Virus record (IMG/VR): IMGVR_UViG_3300035703_000475
Location: 1 to 20,020 of that record
Length of the DNA stretch: 20,020 nt
Origin: a virus
Reading direction: 5' to 3' (one strand)
Made by a program: the position numbers and the translations under genes. Below, piece by piece: positions 13,731 through 19,060 of the stretch (positions within the stretch are counted from its first letter, which is position 1; each line of letters starts with the position of its first letter). Under the pieces are notes generated by a model that was not told the DNA's origin, did no database searches, and saw only the letters and a program-made list of their open reading frames with translations.

Positions 13731-15401
13731 ATGTTACCATCTGATGTTAGAAGTTTGTACGAATCATATCAATCAATTTATCAACAAAAGGAAGAAGATG
13801 AAATTTCTTCTGAAATGATTGAGGAAATTGTAGAAGAACTTGTCGAAGAGTGTTTAGAACTTGGATACACTCTTGAAGAATCAACTGAAGTTGTTCAAGA
13901 AGCAGCAGAACTTTATTTTGATATTCAAGAACTTGAAGAGGCAAAAGTAACTTACGGTAGTGATACTGAGAGTCCAGAAGAAAGAACTGCCCGAGCAAAA
14001 GAAAGACTTGCTAGTAGAAAATCAGAAGCACGTAAGGCAGCGGTAAAAGGCGCTGTAAAGCGTGTTGGAGAAAAATTAGGAGGTGCTAGAGCAGCTGCTG
14101 GTATTGCAGGTTCAATCGCCAAAGACGAGGCAAGAAGGGCAGGACGCAGAGCACAGCACGAAGTTGGTAAAGCTGCTAGTGCTGTTGGGAGCGCCGTTAC
14201 AGGGGCAGCAAAGGCAGCCTACGGTGCTGCAAAGGAGAAGAAGGATGAAGTTAAAAGAGGTGTTAAGAGCCTGATTGGAAGAGGACTACGCAAAGTATCA
14301 GGCGCTGCTGGTGTAGTTGCTCAGAAGGCACGTAAGGCAGGTGCTGCCGCTGGTAAAGCTGCTGAGAGGCTTGGTGAAGAAACTATCAGCGAAGATCCAG
14401 TCCAAGATTATAGAGATATGCAGAGAGCGAAACAAAATGCTTCTGGGGTGAGAGGACCAGAATTAAGTCATTCATCCAAATTAGGTGGATCTGCAGCACA
14501 AAAACCACAACCAAGAAGTAGGGAGTTTTCTCATGGAGGAGGATCTCGTCCTCTTAAATCGGTTGTAAAGGGTGGTCTTACAATGTCTTATGAACCAGAA
14601 GGTGACGTTGTTGATGAAAATATTCAGGCAGTGGTAAAAACTGGTTTAGATAAAGCTTCTAATTTTATGAAAACCAACCCCGTTGGTAAAGCGGCATCAG
14701 CAGTTCTTGCACCTGTGGGACCTGGAAGAAAAACTCCAACTGCAACAAGTGGTGGATATAGAAAAGAGCAATTCGACACAATTGATGAAAATGTTGGTGG
14801 ATCTGTAAAACTGAAACCAGGTTCTGGACTAGGTGGTGCAACTCCTGTTTATCCAAAAGGGCAAGAACCAAAGGCAACTGGTGCTAAATTACCAAGTCTT
14901 CAAAATGCACATTATGAACCAGAAGACATTTATGATCTGGTAATGGAGTATTTGTTAGATAATGGTCATGCAGAGAGTATTTCCGAAGCTCATTATATTA
15001 TGACACAAATGGACGTTGAGATGATTACTGATATTGTTGAAGAAACTCTTGATGAAGCTCGTAAAGCAACTAAACTAGGATATGAAAAGGGAACTGCTGC
15101 TAATCCTACAAATAGAAATATTCCAACAGGTGATGCATCACAAAGAACAAGACTTCATTCAAGACTGAAGAGTCGTGCTGATCAAATGGGAAGAGAAAGA
15201 AGAAATTCTCCAGAACATAAGGCTGGTGCTAGACCTCCACTAAAAAAGAAAGAAAAAGCATTCTTAAAAGCATCTGATAGAACTGCCCAGCATATTGCAC
15301 GTCCAAATGTTCCAGATACTGGAAGTCATGCAGAATGGCCAAGTCAAAGAAGAGCACAAAGAGATCCTAAACAGAATCCAAAGCATAACGCAAACAAATA
15401 A
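13731..15401 (+). CDS. 556-residue virion-type protein of alternating acidic and basic segments
   Basis: Four segments are visible. Residues 22-70 are acidic helix (MIEEIVEELVEECLELGYTL), ending LEE|AK at 68-72. Residues 84-215 are Ala/Lys/Arg/Gly-rich and histone H1-like (for example KSEARKAAVKGAVKRVGEKL). Residues 216-395 are a linker with MSYEPEG (285-291) also present in the 447-residue protein. Residues 398-442 repeat the acidic helical module, with ISE|A at 417-420 and LDE|AR at 440-444, before a strongly basic tail. The LxE|A sites match T4 gp21 prohead-protease cuts. It has its own late promoter and terminator. It is probably a processed internal head or DNA-condensing protein; that is inference. 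Confidence 0.78.
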   Translation: MLPSDVRSLYESYQSIYQQKEEDEISSEMIEEIVEELVEECLELGYTLEESTEVVQEAAELYFDIQELEEAKVTYGSDTESPEERTARAKERLASRKSEARKAAVKGAVKRVGEKLGGARAAAGIAGSIAKDEARRAGRRAQHEVGKAASAVGSAVTGAAKAAYGAAKEKKDEVKRGVKSLIGRGLRKVSGAAGVVAQKARKAGAAAGKAAERLGEETISEDPVQDYRDMQRAKQNASGVRGPELSHSSKLGGSAAQKPQPRSREFSHGGGSRPLKSVVKGGLTMSYEPEGDVVDENIQAVVKTGLDKASNFMKTNPVGKAASAVLAPVGPGRKTPTATSGGYRKEQFDTIDENVGGSVKLKPGSGLGGATPVYPKGQEPKATGAKLPSLQNAHYEPEDIYDLVMEYLLDNGHAESISEAHYIMTQMDVEMITDIVEETLDEARKATKLGYEKGTAANPTNRNIPTGDASQRTRLHSRLKSRADQMGRERRNSPEHKAGARPPLKKKEKAFLKASDRTAQHIARPNVPDTGSHAEWPSQRRAQRDPKQNPKHNANK

Positions 15402-15405
15402 TACC

Positions 15406-15427
15406 AAGGAGGGGAAACCCTCCTTTT
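15406..15427 (+). terminator. Intrinsic terminator, between convergent genes
   Basis: AAGGAGGG (15406-15413) pairs with CCCTCCTT (15418-15425) around a GAAA tetraloop, with a T-run to 15429. It ends the plus-strand gene. The minus-strand gene stops at 15428, just against it; read on that strand the stem is followed only by GGTATTATTTG, a weaker tail. Confidence 0.88.
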
Positions 15428-15760
15428 TTAATATCTTGTAACAGGTCTTTTAACAAATATTTCACCTTCAATAATTCTAGTTGTTATTCCATCCTTATAT
15501 AAAACAATATCATAAAGATATTTTCCTGGATTTAATTGTGCTGTCTCATTAGCATTCATTAATATTTTAATTTTTCCGGAGAAAACATCAATTATAGAAC
15601 AATTAAATGATTTTGATGTCAAAGACAATGGATTTTTTTTTATTTTTGAAATAATGGTATATCCATTTAAATACATTAAACCTCCATTATCTTCCAAGAC
15701 AAAAACTTGATCGAAATCTGTTCCGATATAAATTGTTAGATTAGTTGTATATACTGCCAT
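15428..15760 (-). CDS. Beta-rich virion-type protein, paralogue B
   Basis: This 110-residue protein begins MAVYTTNLTIYIGTDFDQVF and continues LNGYTIISKIKKN, GKIKILMNANETAQLNPGKYLYDIVL and EGEIFVKRPVTRY. It is mostly beta. The order MAVY..N..I..G..F.Q, a GY...S.I.K segment, PG.Y.YD..L and EG...V is shared with the gene just upstream on the same strand, so the two are tandem paralogues. Such short proteins recur in cyanophage structural regions, probably as tail or baseplate parts, though their location is unknown to me. It starts ten bases after the upstream gene and has no clear ribosome site. Confidence 0.75.
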   Translation of the reverse strand: MAVYTTNLTIYIGTDFDQVFVLEDNGGLMYLNGYTIISKIKKNPLSLTSKSFNCSIIDVFSGKIKILMNANETAQLNPGKYLYDIVLYKDGITTRIIEGEIFVKRPVTRY

Positions 15761-15770
15761 TTTACTAAGA

Positions 15771-16112
15771 TTAAGAACTAATACCTGCTCTGACTAATAC
15801 GCTTCCTTCAACAACTATACTTTTATAATTTGTTGGTGAAAGAAGCAGTACATCATATACATACCTACCTTCTTTAATTGATGAAGTTATTGTTGAACCT
15901 AAAGATAATGATATTAATCCTTCAGACGCACTAGTTATTCCTACTTGAAATTCCGCAGTTTTTATTGATGAATCTACATGCTTTCTTATCATTGAAGAAA
16001 CTGCATATCCCGTCAAATTTATAATTTCTGAAGAATTTGAATTTAAAATAGTTAATGATTGTGAAAATGTTTCTCCAGAATTAATAACAATATTATTTGC
16101 ATAAACTGCCAT
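15771..16112 (-). CDS. Beta-rich virion-type protein, paralogue A
   Basis: This 113-residue protein begins MAVYANNIVINSGETFSQSL and has LTGYAVSSMIRKHV, a Ser/Leu-rich strand region, EGRYVYDVLL and EGSVLVRAGISS. It aligns over its whole length with the following gene, with conserved MAVY, GY, (K/R)(Y)V/LYD and EG(S/E) V positions but clear divergence elsewhere, so the duplication is old. It is the first gene of a two-gene minus-strand unit, driven by the late box at 16133-16140; AAAGAGA lies upstream of the start. A particle role is inferred from similarity to cyanophage structural proteins. Confidence 0.78.
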   Translation of the reverse strand: MAVYANNIVINSGETFSQSLTILNSNSSEIINLTGYAVSSMIRKHVDSSIKTAEFQVGITSASEGLISLSLGSTITSSIKEGRYVYDVLLLSPTNYKSIVVEGSVLVRAGISS

Positions 16113-16132
16113 TATTATATCTCTTTATTAAA

Positions 16133-16140
16133 TATTTATC
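16133..16140 (-). promoter_or_regulatory. Late promoter GATAAATA (minus strand)
   Basis: On the minus strand GATAAATA ends 20 bases before the ATG of the 113-residue gene. It gives the inverted gene pair its own late promoter. Confidence 0.7.
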
Positions 16141-16146
16141 AAGAGC

Positions 16147-16175
16147 TTGACTTAATTTGAAAATTTAAGTAGAAT
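16147..16175 (+). promoter_or_regulatory. Sigma70-type promoter upstream of the GIY-YIG gene
   Basis: TTGACT (16147-16152), 17 bases, TAGAAT (16170-16175). It lies in the 111-base divergent spacer and faces the GIY-YIG nuclease gene, with a predicted start near 16182. Confidence 0.7.
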
Positions 16176-16193
16176 CGCTTTGCTAGCGTTGAA

Positions 16194-16201
16194 GATAAAT
16201 A
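16194..16201 (+). promoter_or_regulatory. Candidate late promoter GATAAATA (plus strand)
   Basis: GATAAATA lies 22 bases before the ATG at 16224 and has the same sequence as the minus-strand box 54 bases away. Together with the sigma70-type promoter it would allow both early and late reading of the following genes. Confidence 0.6.
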
Positions 16202-16223
16202 GTAGCTCATAAAGACTTATAAT

Positions 16224-16673
16224 ATGAGTTATGAAAACCCTTGGAGATTCAATGGGGAAGTTTTTGAGTCTTCTGACATTCAAGATAATTTTGGTTTTGT
16301 ATATCATATACACTGTAATCAAACTGGTCGTAGTTATATTGGTAGAAAGTATTTCTGGTCTTTCCGCACACCAAGAGGAAAATCTAGAAAAGTTAAGTCA
16401 GAGTCCGATTGGAAAACATATTACGGCTCCTGTCCTGAACTCAAAGTCGATGTTAACCTTTGGGGGAAGGAAAGATTTACTAGAACAATCCTCAGTCTCC
16501 ATAAAACAAAAGGACAGTGCAATTACGAAGAAACCAAACAGCTTTTCCTAAATAATGTGTTGATTGAGTCTCTTGACGATGGAACGCCGGCGTACTACAA
16601 TAGCAATATTCTAGGACGCTATATGCGAAAAGATTATGGTAACTTTGGAACAGACTCTTCGCCAAACACATGA
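16224..16673 (+). CDS. GIY-YIG family endonuclease
   Basis: This 149-residue protein has the GIY-YIG core in order: GFVYHI (24-29, Tyr27), RSYIGRKYF (36-44, Tyr38 and Arg41), WKTYYGS (63-69), and an acidic helix CNYEETKQLFLNN (Glu102 or Glu103 as metal ligand). Such domains make nicks or double-strand breaks with one metal ion. There is no recognisable DNA-recognition domain after the core, so it resembles free-standing phage nucleases more than typical Seg homing enzymes. Lys/Arg-rich residues 47-60 may bind DNA. It is the first gene of the right-hand plus unit. Its 3' end overlaps the next gene by 38 bases. It could serve host DNA breakdown, or be a mobile gene. Confidence 0.78.
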   Translation: MSYENPWRFNGEVFESSDIQDNFGFVYHIHCNQTGRSYIGRKYFWSFRTPRGKSRKVKSESDWKTYYGSCPELKVDVNLWGKERFTRTILSLHKTKGQCNYEETKQLFLNNVLIESLDDGTPAYYNSNILGRYMRKDYGNFGTDSSPNT

Positions 16674-16833
16674 TTGGGCAGTTGACCGCATTCATACTCT
16701 CTGTGAAAGGAATATTGAAGATGCCCATGCGATTCAATCTGAATTTAGTGAATGGTTGAATCCGAATATTCCTGATCATGATATTTTCTCATTAGAGTTC
16801 ATAGGAGAGGGAGATGACACTAGACCTTCATAA
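16636..16833 (+). CDS. Small acidic helical protein, unknown function
   Basis: This 65-residue protein begins MVTLEQTLRQTHDWAVDRIH, continues HTLCERNIEDAHAIQSEFSEWL and ends with a polar, acidic tail. It has no membrane segment. It overlaps the GIY-YIG gene by 38 bases at its start and the C39 peptidase gene by 20 bases at its end, each in a different frame, so all three are probably translated from one message. The middle is sequence with no other gene, which supports it. I recognise no family. Confidence 0.6.
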   Translation: MVTLEQTLRQTHDWAVDRIHTLCERNIEDAHAIQSEFSEWLNPNIPDHDIFSLEFIGEGDDTRPS

Positions 16834-17485
16834 CTTTTTTAAATTTTACGACGAAAAGAATTCAAATCATGTTGCAGCAGTTCAATGGTTAGAAGATAAC
16901 CTTCCTGCTCAATTTCTTGATGATTCAGAGACTGACTGGATTGGTATTTACAGAACAAAACCACCAACTCCAGCAGTTCTTGCAGTTCCATATTTCAATC
17001 AAGTAGACAATTACAGAGATGCACATAGAACTTGTAACAGTTCGTCATGTGCTATGTGTCTTGCGTTCCTCAAGCCAGGAAGCATTAAAGGTGATGACGA
17101 ATACGTCAAGAAAGTATTTGCGATTGGTGATACGACTGACCATGCCGTACAGACGAAGGTTCTGGCAGGTTATGGTATTAAGTCACACTTTAGTTACAAT
17201 TTATCTTTTGCTGATATCGATAAAAGTTTGGACGCTGGGAAGCCCGTTGTTATTGGCATACTCCATAGGGGTTCTCTTTCTGCACCTACTGGTGGGCACA
17301 TGTGTGTTGTAATTGGTAAAACACCGGACGGAAAGGGATACTATGTTAATGATCCATATGGTTCATTGAATGATAATTATACTGGTCCTGTGACTAACGG
17401 TAAGAAAACAATCTATACCAAAGCAGTTCTCAAGCACCGTTGGTGCCCAGGAGGCAACGATGGATGGGGAAGAATTTTCGATTAA
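16814..17485 (+). CDS. C39-like papain-fold cysteine peptidase with N-terminal shared module
   Basis: This 223-residue protein has two parts. Residues 4-47, from DLHNFFKFYDEKN to DWIGIYR, form a module nearly repeated in the lysozyme two genes on. Residues 57-223 look like a peptidase C39_2 domain: VPYFNQVDN, then Cys74 in RTCNSSSCAMCL at the catalytic position, His162 in GGHMCVVIG, and Asp180 in YYVNDPYGS. All three catalytic residues are present. Related domains cut peptides, including peptidoglycan cross-links in phage lysins, so it may act in lysis or cell entry; the substrate is inference. A good ribosome site, AGGAG, precedes the ATG by about six bases. No signal peptide is visible. Confidence 0.78.
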   Translation: MTLDLHNFFKFYDEKNSNHVAAVQWLEDNLPAQFLDDSETDWIGIYRTKPPTPAVLAVPYFNQVDNYRDAHRTCNSSSCAMCLAFLKPGSIKGDDEYVKKVFAIGDTTDHAVQTKVLAGYGIKSHFSYNLSFADIDKSLDAGKPVVIGILHRGSLSAPTGGHMCVVIGKTPDGKGYYVNDPYGSLNDNYTGPVTNGKKTIYTKAVLKHRWCPGGNDGWGRIFD

Positions 17486-17597
17486 TTTTAAAAGAAAGAT
17501 CTTACAAAGAATTAAAGATCTTTCAAATCATGGTAGACATGTGGAAGCACAACAACTTTACTTAAAATATTTCGGAGGCAACAATGGCAAGAGTTGA
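17460..17597 (+). CDS. Small basic helical protein (45 residues) bridging peptidase and lysozyme genes
   Basis: An ATG at 17460, inside the end of the peptidase gene, opens 45 codons to TGA at 17595-17597, inside the start of the lysozyme gene. The peptide looks like a real amphipathic helical protein: FKRKILQRIKDLSNHGRHVE, then AQQLYLKYFGG. It accounts for the 98 bases between the two lytic genes, which otherwise hold no gene. The inverted repeat at 17494-17524 lies within it. Its length and overlaps on both sides keep confidence moderate; no ribosome site is clear. I recognise no family. Confidence 0.5.
   Translation: MDGEEFSINFKRKILQRIKDLSNHGRHVEAQQLYLKYFGGNNGKS
17494..17524 (+). repeat. 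Perfect 10-base inverted repeat
   Basis: GAAAGATCTT (17494-17503) and AAGATCTTTC (17515-17524) are exact inverted copies around an 11-base AT-rich loop. No T-run follows, so a terminator is unlikely. The stem lies between the peptidase and lysozyme genes and could act in RNA stability or processing, or as a protein site. Confidence 0.7.
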
Positions 17598-18255
17598 TTT
17601 ACACAATTTCTTTCAATTCTATGATGAAAAGAATCCAAACCACGTCAAAGCAGTGCAATGGTTGGAAGATAATCTTCCAGTCAAGTTTCTAGAGGATAAT
17701 GTAGATTGGGCAGAGATTTATCGTGGAAAAAAGACTAGTGCTGCAGTAGAATCTACTCCATCTGCTGCAGCTTCTGTAACAGGTGGTGATGACGTTCCAC
17801 AAATGGGAATCAAATTGATTAAAGAGTTTGAAGGATGCCATCTAAAGGCATACCCTGACCCTCTGACTGGTGGACTTCCTATTACTATTGGTTGGGGTTC
17901 AACTCGTAAAAAAGATGGATCACACTTTAAACTTGGTGATACTTTAACTCAGCAAGAAGCAGATTCACTTCTTATTGAACAATGTAAGAATGAATTTCTT
18001 CCTGCATTGCGTAAAATCCCACATTGGAGTGAAATGTCAGATGGAAAAAGAGGCGCTCTGCTCAGCTTTGCTTATAATCTTGGTGCCGGTTTTTACGGTG
18101 GTGATAACTTTAATACTATTACTAAACGCCTGAAGAATAAAGAGTGGGATTTAGTTCCCGATGCGCTTTATCTCTACAGAAATCCTGGTTCTAATGTAGA
18201 AGCAGGTCTTGCTCGTAGAAGAAAAGCGGAAGGTGAAGCTTGGAAAAAAGGTTAA
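17584..18255 (+). CDS. GH24 (T4/P22-type) lysozyme endolysin with N-terminal shared module
   Basis: The 223-residue protein cleaves the MurNAc-GlcNAc bond of peptidoglycan. Residues 5-47 (DLHNFFQFYDEKN to DWAEIYR) match the N-terminus of the C39-like peptidase at about 33 of 46 positions. An Ala/Ser/Thr linker follows. Residues 74-222 are GH24: catalytic Glu83 in LIKEFEG, Asp92 in AYPDP, Thr101 in TIGWG, and GLARRRKAEGEAW near the end. There is no signal peptide, so it should depend on a holin to reach the wall; the next gene is holin-like. GGAGG lies five bases before the ATG. The extra N-terminal module makes it longer than T4 lysozyme (164). Confidence 0.92.
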   Translation: MARVDLHNFFQFYDEKNPNHVKAVQWLEDNLPVKFLEDNVDWAEIYRGKKTSAAVESTPSAAASVTGGDDVPQMGIKLIKEFEGCHLKAYPDPLTGGLPITIGWGSTRKKDGSHFKLGDTLTQQEADSLLIEQCKNEFLPALRKIPHWSEMSDGKRGALLSFAYNLGAGFYGGDNFNTITKRLKNKEWDLVPDALYLYRNPGSNVEAGLARRRKAEGEAWKKG

Positions 18256-18272
18256 CCTCACACTAAAGTAAA

Positions 18273-18614
18273 ATGACTAACAAGAAAAACGAAAATGCTA
18301 TGGGACAATTAATTCGTATATGTATTTTGGGTTGGTCTGCTGCTCTCCTTACTGCTAGTTATTCTGGTGCTCTATCTAAGATGGACCCAACTTTCATTGC
18401 AACAGTCTTCACCGCATCTGCTGCCACATTTGGTATTAACACCATGAAAAAGGGTGGTGATGAAGAAGATGAAAAGAAAGAAGAACCACGTAGAGAAGTG
18501 GTAGTAGAACCTACTCCAGAACCAGCAGCACCAGAAGTTGTTGTTGATGAACCAACTCTTGAAGAAAGAGTTGAAGTACTAGAAGGACAAGTTCAACCTC
18601 GCACAGGAGCCTAA
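18273..18614 (+). CDS. Holin-like membrane protein
   Basis: The 113-residue protein has two hydrophobic segments close together, LIRICILGWSAALLTASYSG (about 12-31) and PTFIATVFTASAATFGI (about 39-55), then a long charged, Pro/Val/Glu-rich cytoplasmic tail with VVVEPTPEPAAPEVVVDEPT. Size, two spans and place directly after the lysozyme gene fit a holin, the protein that forms lesions in the inner membrane so that endolysin can pass. T4 holin has one span and a large outer domain, so it is not a T4 t homologue. The family is not named with certainty. Its TAA overlaps the next ATG. Confidence 0.62.
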   Translation: MTNKKNENAMGQLIRICILGWSAALLTASYSGALSKMDPTFIATVFTASAATFGINTMKKGGDEEDEKKEEPRREVVVEPTPEPAAPEVVVDEPTLEERVEVLEGQVQPRTGA

Positions 18615-18730
18615 TGGCAAAATCCGCAAATAAGGGAAAAAAAGGTGGAGCAGGTTCTGCCAATAATAAAAAGCAGAACTCTGGTAATGCTAATGCCAAA
18701 AAAGCAAAAAATGGTGGCAAGAAAAAGTGA
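18614..18730 (+). CDS. Very basic low-complexity peptide (38 residues)
   Basis: The ATG overlaps the holin-like stop (TAATG). The product consists almost only of Lys, Gly, Ala, Asn and Ser, with 14 lysines, one Gln and one Met, and no acidic or aromatic residue (MAKSANKGKKGGAGSANNKK at the start). It should be disordered and strongly positive, so it may bind nucleic acid or acidic membrane lipids. Translation is supported by the stop/start overlaps on both sides. Composition is quite unlike its neighbours. Confidence 0.6.
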   Translation: MAKSANKGKKGGAGSANNKKQNSGNANAKKAKNGGKKK

Positions 18731-18936
18731 TAGAACTTTTAATAGTTCTTTTGATTGGTAATCTTGTAACTGATATCAACTTTTTAAGTATTAACTGCAA
18801 TTCAAATTATGTTGGTGACAATACTGATGGTGATTCTGGAATAATCTATCTGTGTAAAAATGCCAAGAGAATGGAACACTCCAAAGAGGGAGTGTTGGAA
18901 CGCCCCGATACATCAAATATTGAAAGCTATAGATAA
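18727..18936 (+). CDS. Small protein with N-terminal membrane or signal segment
   Basis: A GTG start overlaps the preceding TGA (GTGATAG), and the frame runs 69 codons. Residues 1-22 are hydrophobic (MIELLIVLLIGNLVTDINFL), followed by a polar region with Cys24 and Cys43. The rest (NSNYVGDNTDGDSGIIYL) suggests export to the periplasm or an anchored protein facing it. The last 77 bases overlap the next gene in another frame. In this position it could be an antiholin, a spanin-like protein or a small exported effector; nothing decides. The GTG start lowers confidence. Confidence 0.5.
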   Translation: MIELLIVLLIGNLVTDINFLSINCNSNYVGDNTDGDSGIIYLCKNAKRMEHSKEGVLERPDTSNIESYR

Positions 18937-19060
18937 TCACACCCGTCTTCACATGGAGACGGGTGATATTTGGCATGAAGAACAGGCCCAGATATTGAGA
19001 AAGTATGTAAAAGACTTGAAAGTCTGGATTCACAAAGAAGAAGGTTGGTGGAACGAATGA
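18860..19060 (+). CDS. Small conserved phage protein rich in His and Trp
   Basis: This 66-residue soluble protein reads MPREWNTPKRECWNAPIHQI, then LKAIDNHTRLHMETGDIWHE and a helical C-terminus with KYVKDLKVWIHKEEGWW. The WNAP..(K/Q)IL.AID.HT.LH..TGD.WHEEQA pattern looks familiar from other T4-like cyanophages, so I regard it as the real gene here. It overlaps the gene before by 77 bases in another frame, and its TGA overlaps the next ATG (ATGA). Two strong hairpins lie inside it. Function is unknown. Confidence 0.65.
   Translation: MPREWNTPKRECWNAPIHQILKAIDNHTRLHMETGDIWHEEQAQILRKYVKDLKVWIHKEEGWWNE
18875..18896 (+). other. Hairpin 1 within the small overlapping genes
   Basis: AACACTCC (18875-18882) pairs perfectly with GGAGTGTT (18889-18896) across six bases. 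It lies 15 bases after the ATG at 18860, in sequence read in two frames. It may lower or couple translation; that is inference. Confidence 0.6.
18940..18965 (+). other. Hairpin 2, GC-rich, after the stop of the 69-residue gene
   Basis: CACCCGTCT (18940-18948) pairs perfectly with AGACGGGTG (18957-18965) around an eight-base loop, four bases after the TAA at 18934-18936. No T-run follows, and it lies within the 66-residue gene, so it is not an ordinary terminator. Confidence 0.65.

Noticed and set aside
16224-16673. GIY-YIG gene as the homing endonuclease of the gp41 intein
   Set aside because: It is about 16 kb away, lacks an evident DNA-recognition domain and sits in another transcription unit. 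No evidence links them.
17494-17524. Inverted repeat as a terminator
   Set aside because: It is followed by AAATCATGG, with no T-run, and lies within a plausible small gene.
19045-19056. GTG start for the exported peptidase-like gene
   Set aside because: It would put MVER before a clean signal peptide; the ATG at 19057 overlaps the previous stop in the usual style of this genome.
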